This document shows positions 17,708-25,992 of a stretch of DNA of 52,236 nucleotides, piece after piece (the first letter of the stretch is position 1; each line of letters starts with the position of its first letter). Where the stretch lies: NCBI GenBank assembly GCA_020054495.1, contig JAHWGK010000016.1:1-52236 (forward strand). The letters run 5' to 3'. Source of the DNA: Thermoplasmata archaeon (GTDB taxonomy: Archaea > Thermoplasmatota > E2 > DHVEG-1). Both the position numbers and the translations under genes were made by a program. The notes below the pieces were generated by a model. The model did not search any database. It saw only the letters and a list, made by a program, of their open reading frames with translations, and was not told the origin of the DNA.

Positions 17708-20700
17708 TTATAGCCCTAATAGTTGTCTTAGTATTGGAAACGCGTTTGGATAGTTTTCAAAGACTTTCTGTAGGAATTGAAACATTGGTTGACTGACTAT
17801 ATTTTTATTCTTTGTAACAATGATTGTTAATGGTTCTGACCATTCGCCGCTACAATGAGCTACTTCGACATCAACTGCCAGTGCTCGAATTTCATAAGTG
17901 CCTTCTTCAGCCCAAGAGTGCAGTACACTAACTTCTGTACCTGATTCTTTTGGTCCAACGACACCGTAGTCTCCATCTCCCCAGTCAAACACGTAGTATA
18001 GGTCATAATCATATGGATCGGTCGCAGTTGTTTTGTAAATGTTTGGTATTCCACGTTTTATACTAGTTGAACCAGATGGTTTGGTTGGAGTACTTGGAAG
18101 GTCAATTGTTTCGATATCCACAACAGTCGTTGTTATTTCAATTGGCCCATCGTCATAGGTTGTTTCTAATTGCACCCAATAAACTCCTGGTGTATCCCAT
18201 GTTTCTTCTATATATTCACCTGTTTGATAGGAATCAAATTCTGTAAAAACTCCATCGCCGTCTTTGTCGAGGCTCCATTCATAGCTGATTGGAACTCCTG
18301 CTTTGTTGTTGTTTGCATTGAAGTCGACTGCTTCACCAGGTATGCTGTCTGTGTTAACACCGTTTCCAACGATGTTGATTGTCATATCTGGTTGTGAGCC
18401 TTCGTAACCACCGATTTTTAAACTGGGATCTCCAAGAAGTACCCACTGTGATAAAGATTTTCCATGCTCCTGAAGAGCCATATCAAATTCCGTGACATAA
18501 GTAGTTTGGGTTTGTAAATATGCGTCTCCAAGAAATACTTGACCCTCTTGACCATATTGTTTGAAGAACTCTATGCAGATTCCTGCATCAAGACCACCAG
18601 TATTACAATCCTCTCCAATAATACCATAACCAAGCCCTGTATTACCAATACAAGCAATACTGCCTCGTTTAGAAAGTCTGGTAAGCCACCAACTCCAACA
18701 CTCCGGTGTAGGTATACCATAGGTCCACAAAGCTGGATGTTTAAGTAAACATGTTATAAATGACACATTGAACTGGCTGTTATGACAACCACCAACTACA
18801 GTTACAGGATTTTTATATTTATTTGATGCTCTTTCCATTGGGAAATATGGTGCACCCCAGCCCATAAATATAGTAGTAGTTAAGTAACCATTGACATGAG
18901 CGTTATTCCTGTTACCAGGTACTCCTGATAAATGATTTCCCCAAGAAAATGGGCTTCCATGTCCTGAGAAGAAAGCAAAGCCATTTCCCTCGCTAAACGC
19001 ATCATTTACTTCTTCTGGACCGTTAGCCTTTGTAAACTCACCATTGGATGGCCAGAGGATTTTTTCATTAAATTCATCCATATAATAAAGTGCTCCAGGG
19101 CCTCCGTTAACAGATTCAGCACCCGTAGTCCACTCTCCTTCATAGTACATCTCTAGACCCTCGACGGTTTGTTCAAATACTTTTACTCCTGCACTATCGT
19201 TTATCCACACATGAAGGTCGGTTTCAGCGCCATATGGCTGAGGATCATATGATTTACCTCGGATAAACATAACTCCATCGGTATATTCAATGTTAGCCCA
19301 ATCTAAAAATTCATTACAATATGCTTCATTTTCACCGGGTCTTTCAAAGGTGTCATTATACCCTAAAGTGTCTCCATTTGAAGGTGAGGTAATTTCAGAT
19401 ATCGGAGGAAATGGATATGTATCAAACTGAAGATGATCATCATGATTAAAGTCTAAATCAGTTGCTTGAGAGTGGTCAACTGTCACATGAATTTCATCAA
19501 TAGGGCCAGAAATACCATCAGGGTTTGTACTCTGAGCATAAATTATGTATTCTCCGGTATCTAACTCATTTGTATCCCACTGAATATCAAGAGGTACTTG
19601 ATCCAGAAATCCATCGCCAGAAGCAACAAGCATATCATTAAACCAGGATGGATCAGCAGGACCATCTTCATATTTAATTATCTTATCAATCATACCTCTA
19701 AGTTCCCAACCTGCTCTACAAGCAAGTCTTCCAACACTTATATCTGGATAAAAGTCTATATTATATGGACTGTCATAACCTGTATCATTAACATAACCTT
19801 CTTTTCCCCAACCGCAAATAATTCCGTCACCATTCGGATCCCAATCCTCAAAAACTCCACCTTCCTTATAGATATCTGCATAGTAAAGATCACAAATAAC
19901 ACCTGGATCATGTACTACACCCTCAGCCAATGGGAATTTTGGATTGTCATAGATATTATTGTATCTTACAGGAACAAGCCAGTCTTTTGAACCCTGGTTT
20001 TCATCATCCCTTGGTACTCCATATACAAGCGAATCCAAACCACCTGCAAGTAAGACATATTTAATACCCAAATTCAATCCATATGGATCAATTGCATCAT
20101 GAATGTATAATTTAATGTCTTCAGGTTTATCAATACCATTATACTCACCGTAAATCTCTTCAGTTGTCTTAAGTATTGTATTTATTGGTGGGTCTAAGTT
20201 GTTTTTATGATCAATAAGTGTTTGTAGATCATTAGAAAATTTGTTAGGTGCAATAATAACCATATCAACTCCAGCATTTAATGGGGCTGGATTTGATTCT
20301 GGATCCTCATAACTTATTATAATATCAACGCTTTCGGCAACTAATAGTTTACCCTCTGCAGGAATATATCTAACGGGATAGGTTTGTATTGCCACATGTG
20401 TCACCAGGTCATTAGCAGCATTTCGTCCACAACCAACATGAGATCTATGCCAAGAAGATGGAAAGAGTTCTTCACTTGAATATGTCGTTTCATCCTTCTC
20501 AGGTTCTACTGGAATATTGTTTGAAACAGTTGATAATGGCAAAAATGCAGGACCAGGGCGAATTTCACGCTCAATTTCATACTCTTGCACATTTATTGGT
20601 GTTACTTCAACATTAACATTTTTTACTCCAAATGGGAGTTCAACAGATTTAATAACCTTTGGAAGCACAGGTTGACCTGGACTCAGTAAATATGATGAAG

Positions 20701-20893
20701 TGCCCTCAAGGTTAACCTCAACATAATCGTCATTATATCCTTCTATGATTATTGGTGAAAATGTTAAAGATATAAAATTAGTTATTTCTACAGCTCCGTC
20801 ACCAAAAGCAGAATAATCGGTTACAGCACTAGCTCCAAGTCCACCTAGGACTAAAATTCCTACTATTAAAAGTGGTACTATTTTTCGTTTCAT
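17708..20893 (-). CDS. Secreted gingipain-like cysteine peptidase (family C25) with PKD domains
   Basis: A signal peptide (IVPLLIVGILVLGGLGASA) opens a 1061-residue protein. A propeptide-like region (to about 200) leads into a C25 caspase-fold domain: 'DMVIIAPNKFSNDLQTL', 'YVLLAGG', 'PDISVGRLACR', the catalytic His at H645 (FFSGHGS) and Cys at C703 (VVGGCHNSQF). The C-terminus carries two PKD-like domains (about 845-930 and 945-1030) and a short tail, with no membrane helix. A large insertion lies inside the peptidase domain (about residues 440-600). Such enzymes are reported from sediment archaea that degrade detrital protein. TTTAAATATAAT-like promoter elements lie upstream (20940-20990). 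Confidence 0.9.
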   Translation of the reverse strand: MKRKIVPLLIVGILVLGGLGASAVTDYSAFGDGAVEITNFISLTFSPIIIEGYNDDYVEVNLEGTSSYLLSPGQPVLPKVIKSVELPFGVKNVNVEVTPINVQEYEIEREIRPGPAFLPLSTVSNNIPVEPEKDETTYSSEELFPSSWHRSHVGCGRNAANDLVTHVAIQTYPVRYIPAEGKLLVAESVDIIISYEDPESNPAPLNAGVDMVIIAPNKFSNDLQTLIDHKNNLDPPINTILKTTEEIYGEYNGIDKPEDIKLYIHDAIDPYGLNLGIKYVLLAGGLDSLVYGVPRDDENQGSKDWLVPVRYNNIYDNPKFPLAEGVVHDPGVICDLYYADIYKEGGVFEDWDPNGDGIICGWGKEGYVNDTGYDSPYNIDFYPDISVGRLACRAGWELRGMIDKIIKYEDGPADPSWFNDMLVASGDGFLDQVPLDIQWDTNELDTGEYIIYAQSTNPDGISGPIDEIHVTVDHSQATDLDFNHDDHLQFDTYPFPPISEITSPSNGDTLGYNDTFERPGENEAYCNEFLDWANIEYTDGVMFIRGKSYDPQPYGAETDLHVWINDSAGVKVFEQTVEGLEMYYEGEWTTGAESVNGGPGALYYMDEFNEKILWPSNGEFTKANGPEEVNDAFSEGNGFAFFSGHGSPFSWGNHLSGVPGNRNNAHVNGYLTTTIFMGWGAPYFPMERASNKYKNPVTVVGGCHNSQFNVSFITCLLKHPALWTYGIPTPECWSWWLTRLSKRGSIACIGNTGLGYGIIGEDCNTGGLDAGICIEFFKQYGQEGQVFLGDAYLQTQTTYVTEFDMALQEHGKSLSQWVLLGDPSLKIGGYEGSQPDMTINIVGNGVNTDSIPGEAVDFNANNNKAGVPISYEWSLDKDGDGVFTEFDSYQTGEYIEETWDTPGVYWVQLETTYDDGPIEITTTVVDIETIDLPSTPTKPSGSTSIKRGIPNIYKTTATDPYDYDLYYVFDWGDGDYGVVGPKESGTEVSVLHSWAEEGTYEIRALAVDVEVAHCSGEWSEPLTIIVTKNKNIVSQPMFQFLQKVFENYPNAFPILRQLLGL

Positions 20894-21068
20894 TTCAATT
20901 TCCCCCTTAAATAATTGTACTATGACATATCAAAGTGCAATTTAAATGTTACTATAATCACTATTATATTTAAATGTTATGATAATATTGTAATTTTTAA
21001 AAAAATATTGAAAACAAAATTAACTGAAAGAGTAAAACAAAAAAATAAATGATAGGAGTTGAAAATTA

Positions 21069-21620
21069 TTAGCTAGTCTCTTTAGATTCAGATTCCTGAC
21101 CCGGTTTACTAGGTTTTTCTTCTTTTTCTGTCGGCTCCTCTACTTTTTCTTCACTTGATGCATCTTTAGTGGGTTGTTCAGACTTTTCACTAACTGTTTC
21201 TTCTTGAGGCGTCTCATCTGGCTTTTTTACAGCTTCTTTAGGTTTTTCAGCTTCAGGGGTTTCTTGCTTTGTTTCCTCTTTTGGAGTTTCTGACTCAGGA
21301 GATGTCTCTTTTTGAGGTTCTTCAGCTGGTGTCTCAGACGTAGGTACTGGGGTTTTATCTTCTGATTCTTCTACTGATGGTTCCAGCACTACCTCGGGTT
21401 TTTCTTGTTTTTGTTCTGGTTGCTCAACTGGTGCTTCCTCTGCCTTTCGCGGTTGGGTTTGTTTTAAGCCGCCACCTTTAAACTCAGTGTATCCACATTT
21501 ACCACAGCTAAAACGATTTTTATGATCTGCAAGAAATACTGCAGGTCCACATTTAGGACAATGTCTGCGAATACGGTTTATCTTATCGCCTTCCACTTTA
21601 AAAAATTCAATTTTTTTCAT
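21069..21620 (-). CDS. rps27ae: Ribosomal protein eS31 (S27ae) with long Glu/Pro/Lys tail
   Basis: Residues 1-50 are a complete S27ae: '[44 protein letters not shown]' in essence, with zinc ligands C21, C24, C39 and C42. Normal archaeal S27ae is only 50-65 residues. Here about 130 further residues of disordered Glu/Pro/Thr/Lys repeats follow. About 50 residues of this tail are nearly identical to the tail of the adjacent eS24. It is the last gene of the rpo7 operon, 2 bp after eS24. The function of the tail is unknown. Confidence 0.92.
   Translation of the reverse strand: MKKIEFFKVEGDKINRIRRHCPKCGPAVFLADHKNRFSCGKCGYTEFKGGGLKQTQPRKAEEAPVEQPEQKQEKPEVVLEPSVEESEDKTPVPTSETPAEEPQKETSPESETPKEETKQETPEAEKPKEAVKKPDETPQEETVSEKSEQPTKDASSEEKVEEPTEKEEKPSKPGQESESKETS
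21173..21326. repeat. 154-bp direct repeat in the eS31 tail
   Basis: It aligns without gaps to 21646-21799 in the eS24 gene (offset 473), with only scattered substitutions. It encodes the '[19 protein letters not shown]' region. This is a recent segmental duplication or gene conversion between two ribosomal protein genes. Confidence 0.85.
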
Positions 21621-21622
21621 GA

Positions 21623-22306
21623 CTATTCCTTCTTTTCTTTAGCAGGTTGCTCAGACTTTTCACTAACTGTTTCTTCTTGAGGTTTCTCATCTGGCTTTTT
21701 TACAGCTTCTTTAGGTTTTTCAGCCTCAGGGGTTTCTTGCTTTGTTTCCTCTTTTGGAGTTTCTGACTCAGAAGGTGTCTCCTTTTGAGGTTCTTCAGCG
21801 CCCTCTTCCTTTGGTGGTTCCTCAGTTGTTTCAGGTTTTTCAACTGGTTGGTCTTTTGGTTCTGCAGACATTTCTGGTTTCTCTGCTGGTTCTTCAACCG
21901 TTTGTTCCTCTTTTACTTCCTCAGTTGAGTCCATTGGTTTTTCTTCAGTTGCTTTCTCCTCAGCGCCCTTAACAGTTGGTGCTGTAGCAGGTTTCTCATC
22001 TGCCTTAGTCTTTTTTTCTTTCGCGTCTATTAACTTATTTCGTTTGAGAAGGTAATCTCGCTCAAGATTCTTTGACTTCTCTGAAGATGAATAAACCTTT
22101 GCATAGCACGAAATCTCCTGAATGCCAAAACTTGAGTGAACAGTATTAACAATAATATTTTCTTTTTTAACATTAAGCTTATCGGCAAGTTCACTACGAA
22201 TAATCTCACGGTTAGGTGTTCCTTCACCCTCATGTTTAATAGTAAAATAAATTTCAGTTCTATTTAACAGGGGATTATTTTTCTTTGAATCAATTTCAAT
22301 TTCCAT
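21623..22306 (-). CDS. rps24e: Ribosomal protein eS24 with long acidic tail
   Basis: The N-terminal 100 residues are eS24 ([20 protein letters not shown], then '[15 protein letters not shown]' and '[10 protein letters not shown]'). About 125 residues of low-complexity Glu/Pro/Lys sequence follow, where ordinary eS24 ends. I start at ATG 22306, which gives the usual MEIEI N-terminus. A GTG at 22315 overlapping the upstream stop is possible. It lies between the dephospho-CoA kinase and eS31 genes. Confidence 0.92.
   Translation of the reverse strand: MEIEIDSKKNNPLLNRTEIYFTIKHEGEGTPNREIIRSELADKLNVKKENIIVNTVHSSFGIQEISCYAKVYSSSEKSKNLERDYLLKRNKLIDAKEKKTKADEKPATAPTVKGAEEKATEEKPMDSTEEVKEEQTVEEPAEKPEMSAEPKDQPVEKPETTEEPPKEEGAEEPQKETPSESETPKEETKQETPEAEKPKEAVKKPDEKPQEETVSEKSEQPAKEKKE
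21646..21799. repeat. 154-bp direct repeat in the eS24 tail
   Basis: Partner of 21173-21326; see that entry. The eS24 copy ends close to the C-terminus (KEKKE), whereas the eS31 copy continues with further, non-shared acidic sequence. Confidence 0.85.
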
Positions 22307-22311
22307 AATTT

Positions 22312-22812
22312 TCACATCTTATCCAATATTTCTTTTACCAATTGTTTATTTTTAGGAGTTGGTTTAACAACCAAGACCCCCCTATCTGGCAGACCATATA
22401 TTATAGTTACGTCTGAAGGAGCCATATAAATAGCAGCAAGCGAAGCAAGATCTTCTTCACCTTCAATTTCTATACGAAGAGAACCATTTTCCAAGTTTTC
22501 ATATGCCAATTCGATAACATTCCAAAGATCATCAGAGATAGTTGCAGGAGGATTTTGTACAACAATACATTTTTTGCCATAAGATTTTATCATATCTTTA
22601 ATCTCAGAGGAACATACCCCCCTTCTTGTTTTATAATCAACAATACAAAAAACTGGTTCAATTTCATGTTTTAAAAGTGTATAAGTAACCAAGTCACCTA
22701 CAGAAACAATATACTTCTCGTTTCGTAGCAACTTTAAAAGTTCTTTATCATCTACAAGTTGCCCGATTGGCTCTTTTAAAAGATCTCTTAAATTATCTGG
22801 TAAAACACGCAT
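22312..22812 (-). CDS. GTP-dependent dephospho-CoA kinase (DUF359)
   Basis: This is the archaeal enzyme for the last step of coenzyme A synthesis. The 166-residue sequence shows the family pattern: 'MRVLPDNLRDLLKEPIGQL', 'VSVGDLVTYTLL', 'IVDYKTRRG', 'VVQNPPATISDDLW' and 'IEGEEDLASLAAI...YGLPDRGVLVV'. It sits between spt4 and rps24e, a common archaeal arrangement, with a 4-bp gap to spt4. Expression is therefore tied to transcription and translation genes. Confidence 0.93.
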   Translation of the reverse strand: MRVLPDNLRDLLKEPIGQLVDDKELLKLLRNEKYIVSVGDLVTYTLLKHEIEPVFCIVDYKTRRGVCSSEIKDMIKSYGKKCIVVQNPPATISDDLWNVIELAYENLENGSLRIEIEGEEDLASLAAIYMAPSDVTIIYGLPDRGVLVVKPTPKNKQLVKEILDKM

Positions 22813-22816
22813 AACA

Positions 22817-23002
22817 CTACATTACTTTCAAGGCATATTTGCCAGGTTTTGTGATATTCATTTTTTGAGCAATCTGAGAACTATCAGGATCGTGAATAAT
22901 CACATAACCACGCCATCTTTTAGAAGTAGGAAGTGAACAATTAGGACAAATATCACTTTCTGTTAGCACATGACAGGTTTTGCAAGCCCTAACAGTCTTC
23001 AT
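22817..23002 (-). CDS. spt4: Transcription elongation factor Spt4 (RpoE2)
   Basis: This 61-residue zinc protein has C7, C10, C19 and C22, and the Spt4 signature 'SDICPNCSLPTSKRWRGYVIIHDPDSSQIA'. It pairs with Spt5 to clamp RNA polymerase. The start codon overlaps the rpo7 stop (ATGA), showing translational coupling. Confidence 0.95.
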   Translation of the reverse strand: MKTVRACKTCHVLTESDICPNCSLPTSKRWRGYVIIHDPDSSQIAQKMNITKPGKYALKVM

Positions 23003-23610
23003 CTCTTACCTCTCCTTTTTTTCTTCTTCTTTTCCACTTTTTCTTTTTCTTCTTTCTTTTTTTCCGCCTCAATTGGTGCATAAATCCACTCATATGCACC
23101 AAGAGCAGGTTGTCTCATTGTAAGCCCAATTTTACTTTCTCTAGAGGATAATTCATTAAGACTAACTGCAACTACTCTTGCTCTAACAGGATCCCCCGTT
23201 TTTAACATTAATTTCTTCTCTTTACCTGTTATCACTTCATTTTCCGCATCAACTTCAACATAATCATTCATTATTTGACTCATATGTACTAGTGCATCAA
23301 GTGGGCCAATATGACAAAACGCACCAAACTCAACAATCTCACACACAACTGCATTAAGGACTTCTTGCAATTCAGGTCTAAACGTCAATGCATCAAAGGC
23401 TACTTTTTGATACATTGCACCATCACCATGGATAACAATACCATCACCAACAGGTTCAATATTATCAACAACAACAATTATACCATGTTGCTTTCTCATG
23501 GTACCCTCAAAAGTCCTCTGTACGATCTCAGTAACAACCTGGTCAAGATCCTTGTTAAATTTATCTGGGGATATTCGAACTGTGTCTTTAAATCTTACTC
23601 GATAATACAT
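22999..23610 (-). CDS. rpo7: RNA polymerase subunit Rpo7 (RpoE', RPB7 homologue)
   Basis: The N-terminal RNP-like domain (MYYRVRFKDTVRISPDKF, 'RTFEGTMRKQHGIIVVV') is followed by an S1 domain ('GDGAMYQKVAFDALTFRPELQEVLNAVVCEIVEFGAFCHIGPLDALVHMSQI'). A Lys/Glu-rich C-terminal tail of about 30 residues is longer than usual, in line with the charged tails of the other proteins of this operon. First gene of rpo7-spt4-dephospho-CoA kinase-rps24e-rps27ae. Confidence 0.95.
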   Translation of the reverse strand: MYYRVRFKDTVRISPDKFNKDLDQVVTEIVQRTFEGTMRKQHGIIVVVDNIEPVGDGIVIHGDGAMYQKVAFDALTFRPELQEVLNAVVCEIVEFGAFCHIGPLDALVHMSQIMNDYVEVDAENEVITGKEKKLMLKTGDPVRARVVAVSLNELSSRESKIGLTMRQPALGAYEWIYAPIEAEKKKEEKEKVEKKKKKRRGKR

Positions 23611-23689
23611 ATTAAATCACTACTCTAAACTATAAATAGTTGCCTTGAAATATATTTACTCCTTATATGCTTTTTGAATGCCAATCTTA

Positions 23690-25735
23690 TTAAGTTAAAG
23701 CAATAATTAATGGCAAAAATACTAATGAAACAATCGACATCAGCTTAATCAAAATGTTAAGAGACGGGCCAGAGGTATCCTTACAAGGATCACCAACAGT
23801 ATCACCAATTATCGTTGCCTTATGTGCATCAGAACCTTTTCCTCCAAGATTACCGGATTCAATGTATTTTTTGGCATTGTCCCATGCACCACCAGCATTA
23901 GCAAGAAATACCGCTAGTAAGAAACCAGTAACAATAGAACCAACTAATAATCCACCCAACCCCTCAGGTCCAAGAATTAAACCAATAACAACTGGTGTAA
24001 TAACCGCAAGTAAACTTGGTAAAATCATTTCTTTAAGTGCCTGATTAGTACTAATTTTAACACAACGAGCGTAATCAGGTTTATTTTTATCAGATTTTAA
24101 TAGGCCAAATTCTTTAAATTGATGTCTTACTTCCTCAACCATTGCATAAGCAGCCCGGCCTACAGCACCCATAGTTAAAGCAGTAAAAACAAATGGCAGC
24201 ATCCCCCCTATAAAAATACCTGAGATGAGATATGGATCAGATAATGATAATTCAAGGGTTTTTCCCATTAACGTCTCTGCTGTTACAATATATGTAAATA
24301 TAAGTGCTAAAGATGTAATAGCAGCTGAGCCGATTGCAAAACCTTTGCCCATAGCAGCTGTTGTGTTACCAACCGCATCAAGCTGTTCAGTTCTTTCCCT
24401 TACTTTACTCCCCATTCCAGCCATTTCAGATATGCCTTGTGCATTATCTGCAACTGGGCCATAACAATCCGTTGCAAGACTAACACCAAGAATACTTAGC
24501 ATCCCAACAGCTGAAATTGCCACTCCATAAAAACCAGCAAAATAGTGAGCGCAAATCATTGCTACAACAACTGCAATTATTGGTATTATTGTACTAATCA
24601 TGCCAGTCATTAAACCCTGAATGATAACAGTTGCAGGGCCAGTTTTCGAAGCTTCTGCAATACTTTGAGCAGGTTTTCGTTTCTCAGAGGTATAATACTC
24701 GGTACTAAGACCAATAATTACTCCTGCAATAAGACCACTCAGCATTGCAAAAAAAGGTTCAAATCTATCAAAAACATAATAGGTTAGAACTACTCCTAAC
24801 ACAGCTGTCAGTCCTGTGGCAATAAACAATGAGTTTCTAAGAACCCCATAAACATTTTTACCTTTTCCAAAAACAACAATCATTGTTCCTACAATTGAAG
24901 CAAATATGCCCATACCTGCAATAATCAATGGAAAATATACTGCATTTTCACCAAAATTAATTGGCGAGAAACCTGTAATACCGCTACCTGCAACAGCAAT
25001 AACTGCAAGTGCCATTGTTGCAATAATTGAGTCAACATATGACTCAAAGAGATCAGCACCCATTCCAGCAACATCCCCAACATTGTCACCAACCTGGTCA
25101 GCGATAACAGCTGGGTTTCTTGGATCATCTTCAGGAATTCCTGCCTCAACTTTTCCGACAAGATCTGCACCGACATCAGCGGATTTTGTATAAATTCCGC
25201 CACCAACACGGGCAAAAAGTGCAATTGACGATGCCCCAAAACCAAAACCAAACAAAATAGTTGGATCTTTAAAGATAAAATATAATGCAAATACTCCTAG
25301 AACTCCAAGTCCAACAACACACATACCCATCACAGCCCCACTGGAAAATGCTATGGATAGGCCCTTGCTCATAGTTTTCTTTGTTCCTTCAGCAGTTCTT
25401 GCATTTGCCATTGTTGCCACTCGCATTCCAATATTTCCAGCAACAGCCGAAAATATTGCTCCAATAACAAATGCTACTGCTAAACCCTGCTCCATTCCAC
25501 TACCTGGTATAAATGATGCTGCAAAGAGAAGTGCTGCAACAATTACAACAAATAAAACTAAAACTCTATATTCACTTTTCAAAAATGCCATGGATCCCTC
25601 TCGTATGGCATTACTAAGTTCTTGCATTTTTTCGTTTCCAGGGCTTTGTCTTTTTACACTGAAAAACAAAAAGATTGCAAAAAGTAAAGCAACAAAACCT
25701 CCAACTGGTGCAATAAGCACTATATCGATATTCAT
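23690..25735 (-). CDS. hppA: Membrane-bound ion-translocating pyrophosphatase, K+-dependent type
   Basis: It couples PPi hydrolysis to H+ or Na+ export. The 681 residues have about 16 helices and the diagnostic PPi-binding motifs: 'DVGADLVGKVEAGIPEDDPRNPAVIADQVGDNVGDVAGMGADLFES' and near the C-terminus 'GDTVGDPCKDTSGPSLN'. The segment GNTTAAMGKG places Ala at 460, where K+-independent enzymes have Lys, so it belongs to the K+-dependent group. Whether it pumps Na+ or H+ cannot be decided by eye. Divergent from the MMPL gene. Confidence 0.95.
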   Translation of the reverse strand: MNIDIVLIAPVGGFVALLFAIFLFFSVKRQSPGNEKMQELSNAIREGSMAFLKSEYRVLVLFVVIVAALLFAASFIPGSGMEQGLAVAFVIGAIFSAVAGNIGMRVATMANARTAEGTKKTMSKGLSIAFSSGAVMGMCVVGLGVLGVFALYFIFKDPTILFGFGFGASSIALFARVGGGIYTKSADVGADLVGKVEAGIPEDDPRNPAVIADQVGDNVGDVAGMGADLFESYVDSIIATMALAVIAVAGSGITGFSPINFGENAVYFPLIIAGMGIFASIVGTMIVVFGKGKNVYGVLRNSLFIATGLTAVLGVVLTYYVFDRFEPFFAMLSGLIAGVIIGLSTEYYTSEKRKPAQSIAEASKTGPATVIIQGLMTGMISTIIPIIAVVVAMICAHYFAGFYGVAISAVGMLSILGVSLATDCYGPVADNAQGISEMAGMGSKVRERTEQLDAVGNTTAAMGKGFAIGSAAITSLALIFTYIVTAETLMGKTLELSLSDPYLISGIFIGGMLPFVFTALTMGAVGRAAYAMVEEVRHQFKEFGLLKSDKNKPDYARCVKISTNQALKEMILPSLLAVITPVVIGLILGPEGLGGLLVGSIVTGFLLAVFLANAGGAWDNAKKYIESGNLGGKGSDAHKATIIGDTVGDPCKDTSGPSLNILIKLMSIVSLVFLPLIIALT

Positions 25736-25844
25736 TAATACCCCTCACTCGGTTGTTTGCTGAATCAATAATAGTTATTTAACAGTTATGTTTTGAATAA
25801 ATAAATTTTTTGAAAATATTTAAATAAACCAATGCCATCATACG

Positions 25845-25860
25845 ATTAACATCTGTTAAT
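25845..25860. promoter_or_regulatory. Palindrome ATTAACA-TC-TGTTAAT between hppA and the MMPL gene
   Basis: Perfect 7-bp arms with a 2-bp centre. The same arms with AT in the centre occur at 8670-8685. It lies in the 257-bp divergent intergenic region, upstream of TTTAAATA (25818-25825, minus strand, for hppA) and CTATATAAAATATAAATA (25901-25918, for the MMPL gene). Candidate operator. Confidence 0.45.
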
Positions 25861-25992
25861 TAAAACGGGGGTTTTATTTTGACAATAGGTGTAAAGATAA
25901 CTATATAAAATATAAATACAATTATATATAAAGTTGTAATATCTGTAAAGCGATATTCTAGTTATGCATTAAAAAAATAGGAAAAAATCAAC

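Noticed and set aside
21742-21972. Plus-strand frame opposite the eS24 tail
   Set aside because: It arises from the low-complexity Glu/Pro/Lys codons of the tail read in reverse (Leu/Phe/Val-rich) and has no start signals.
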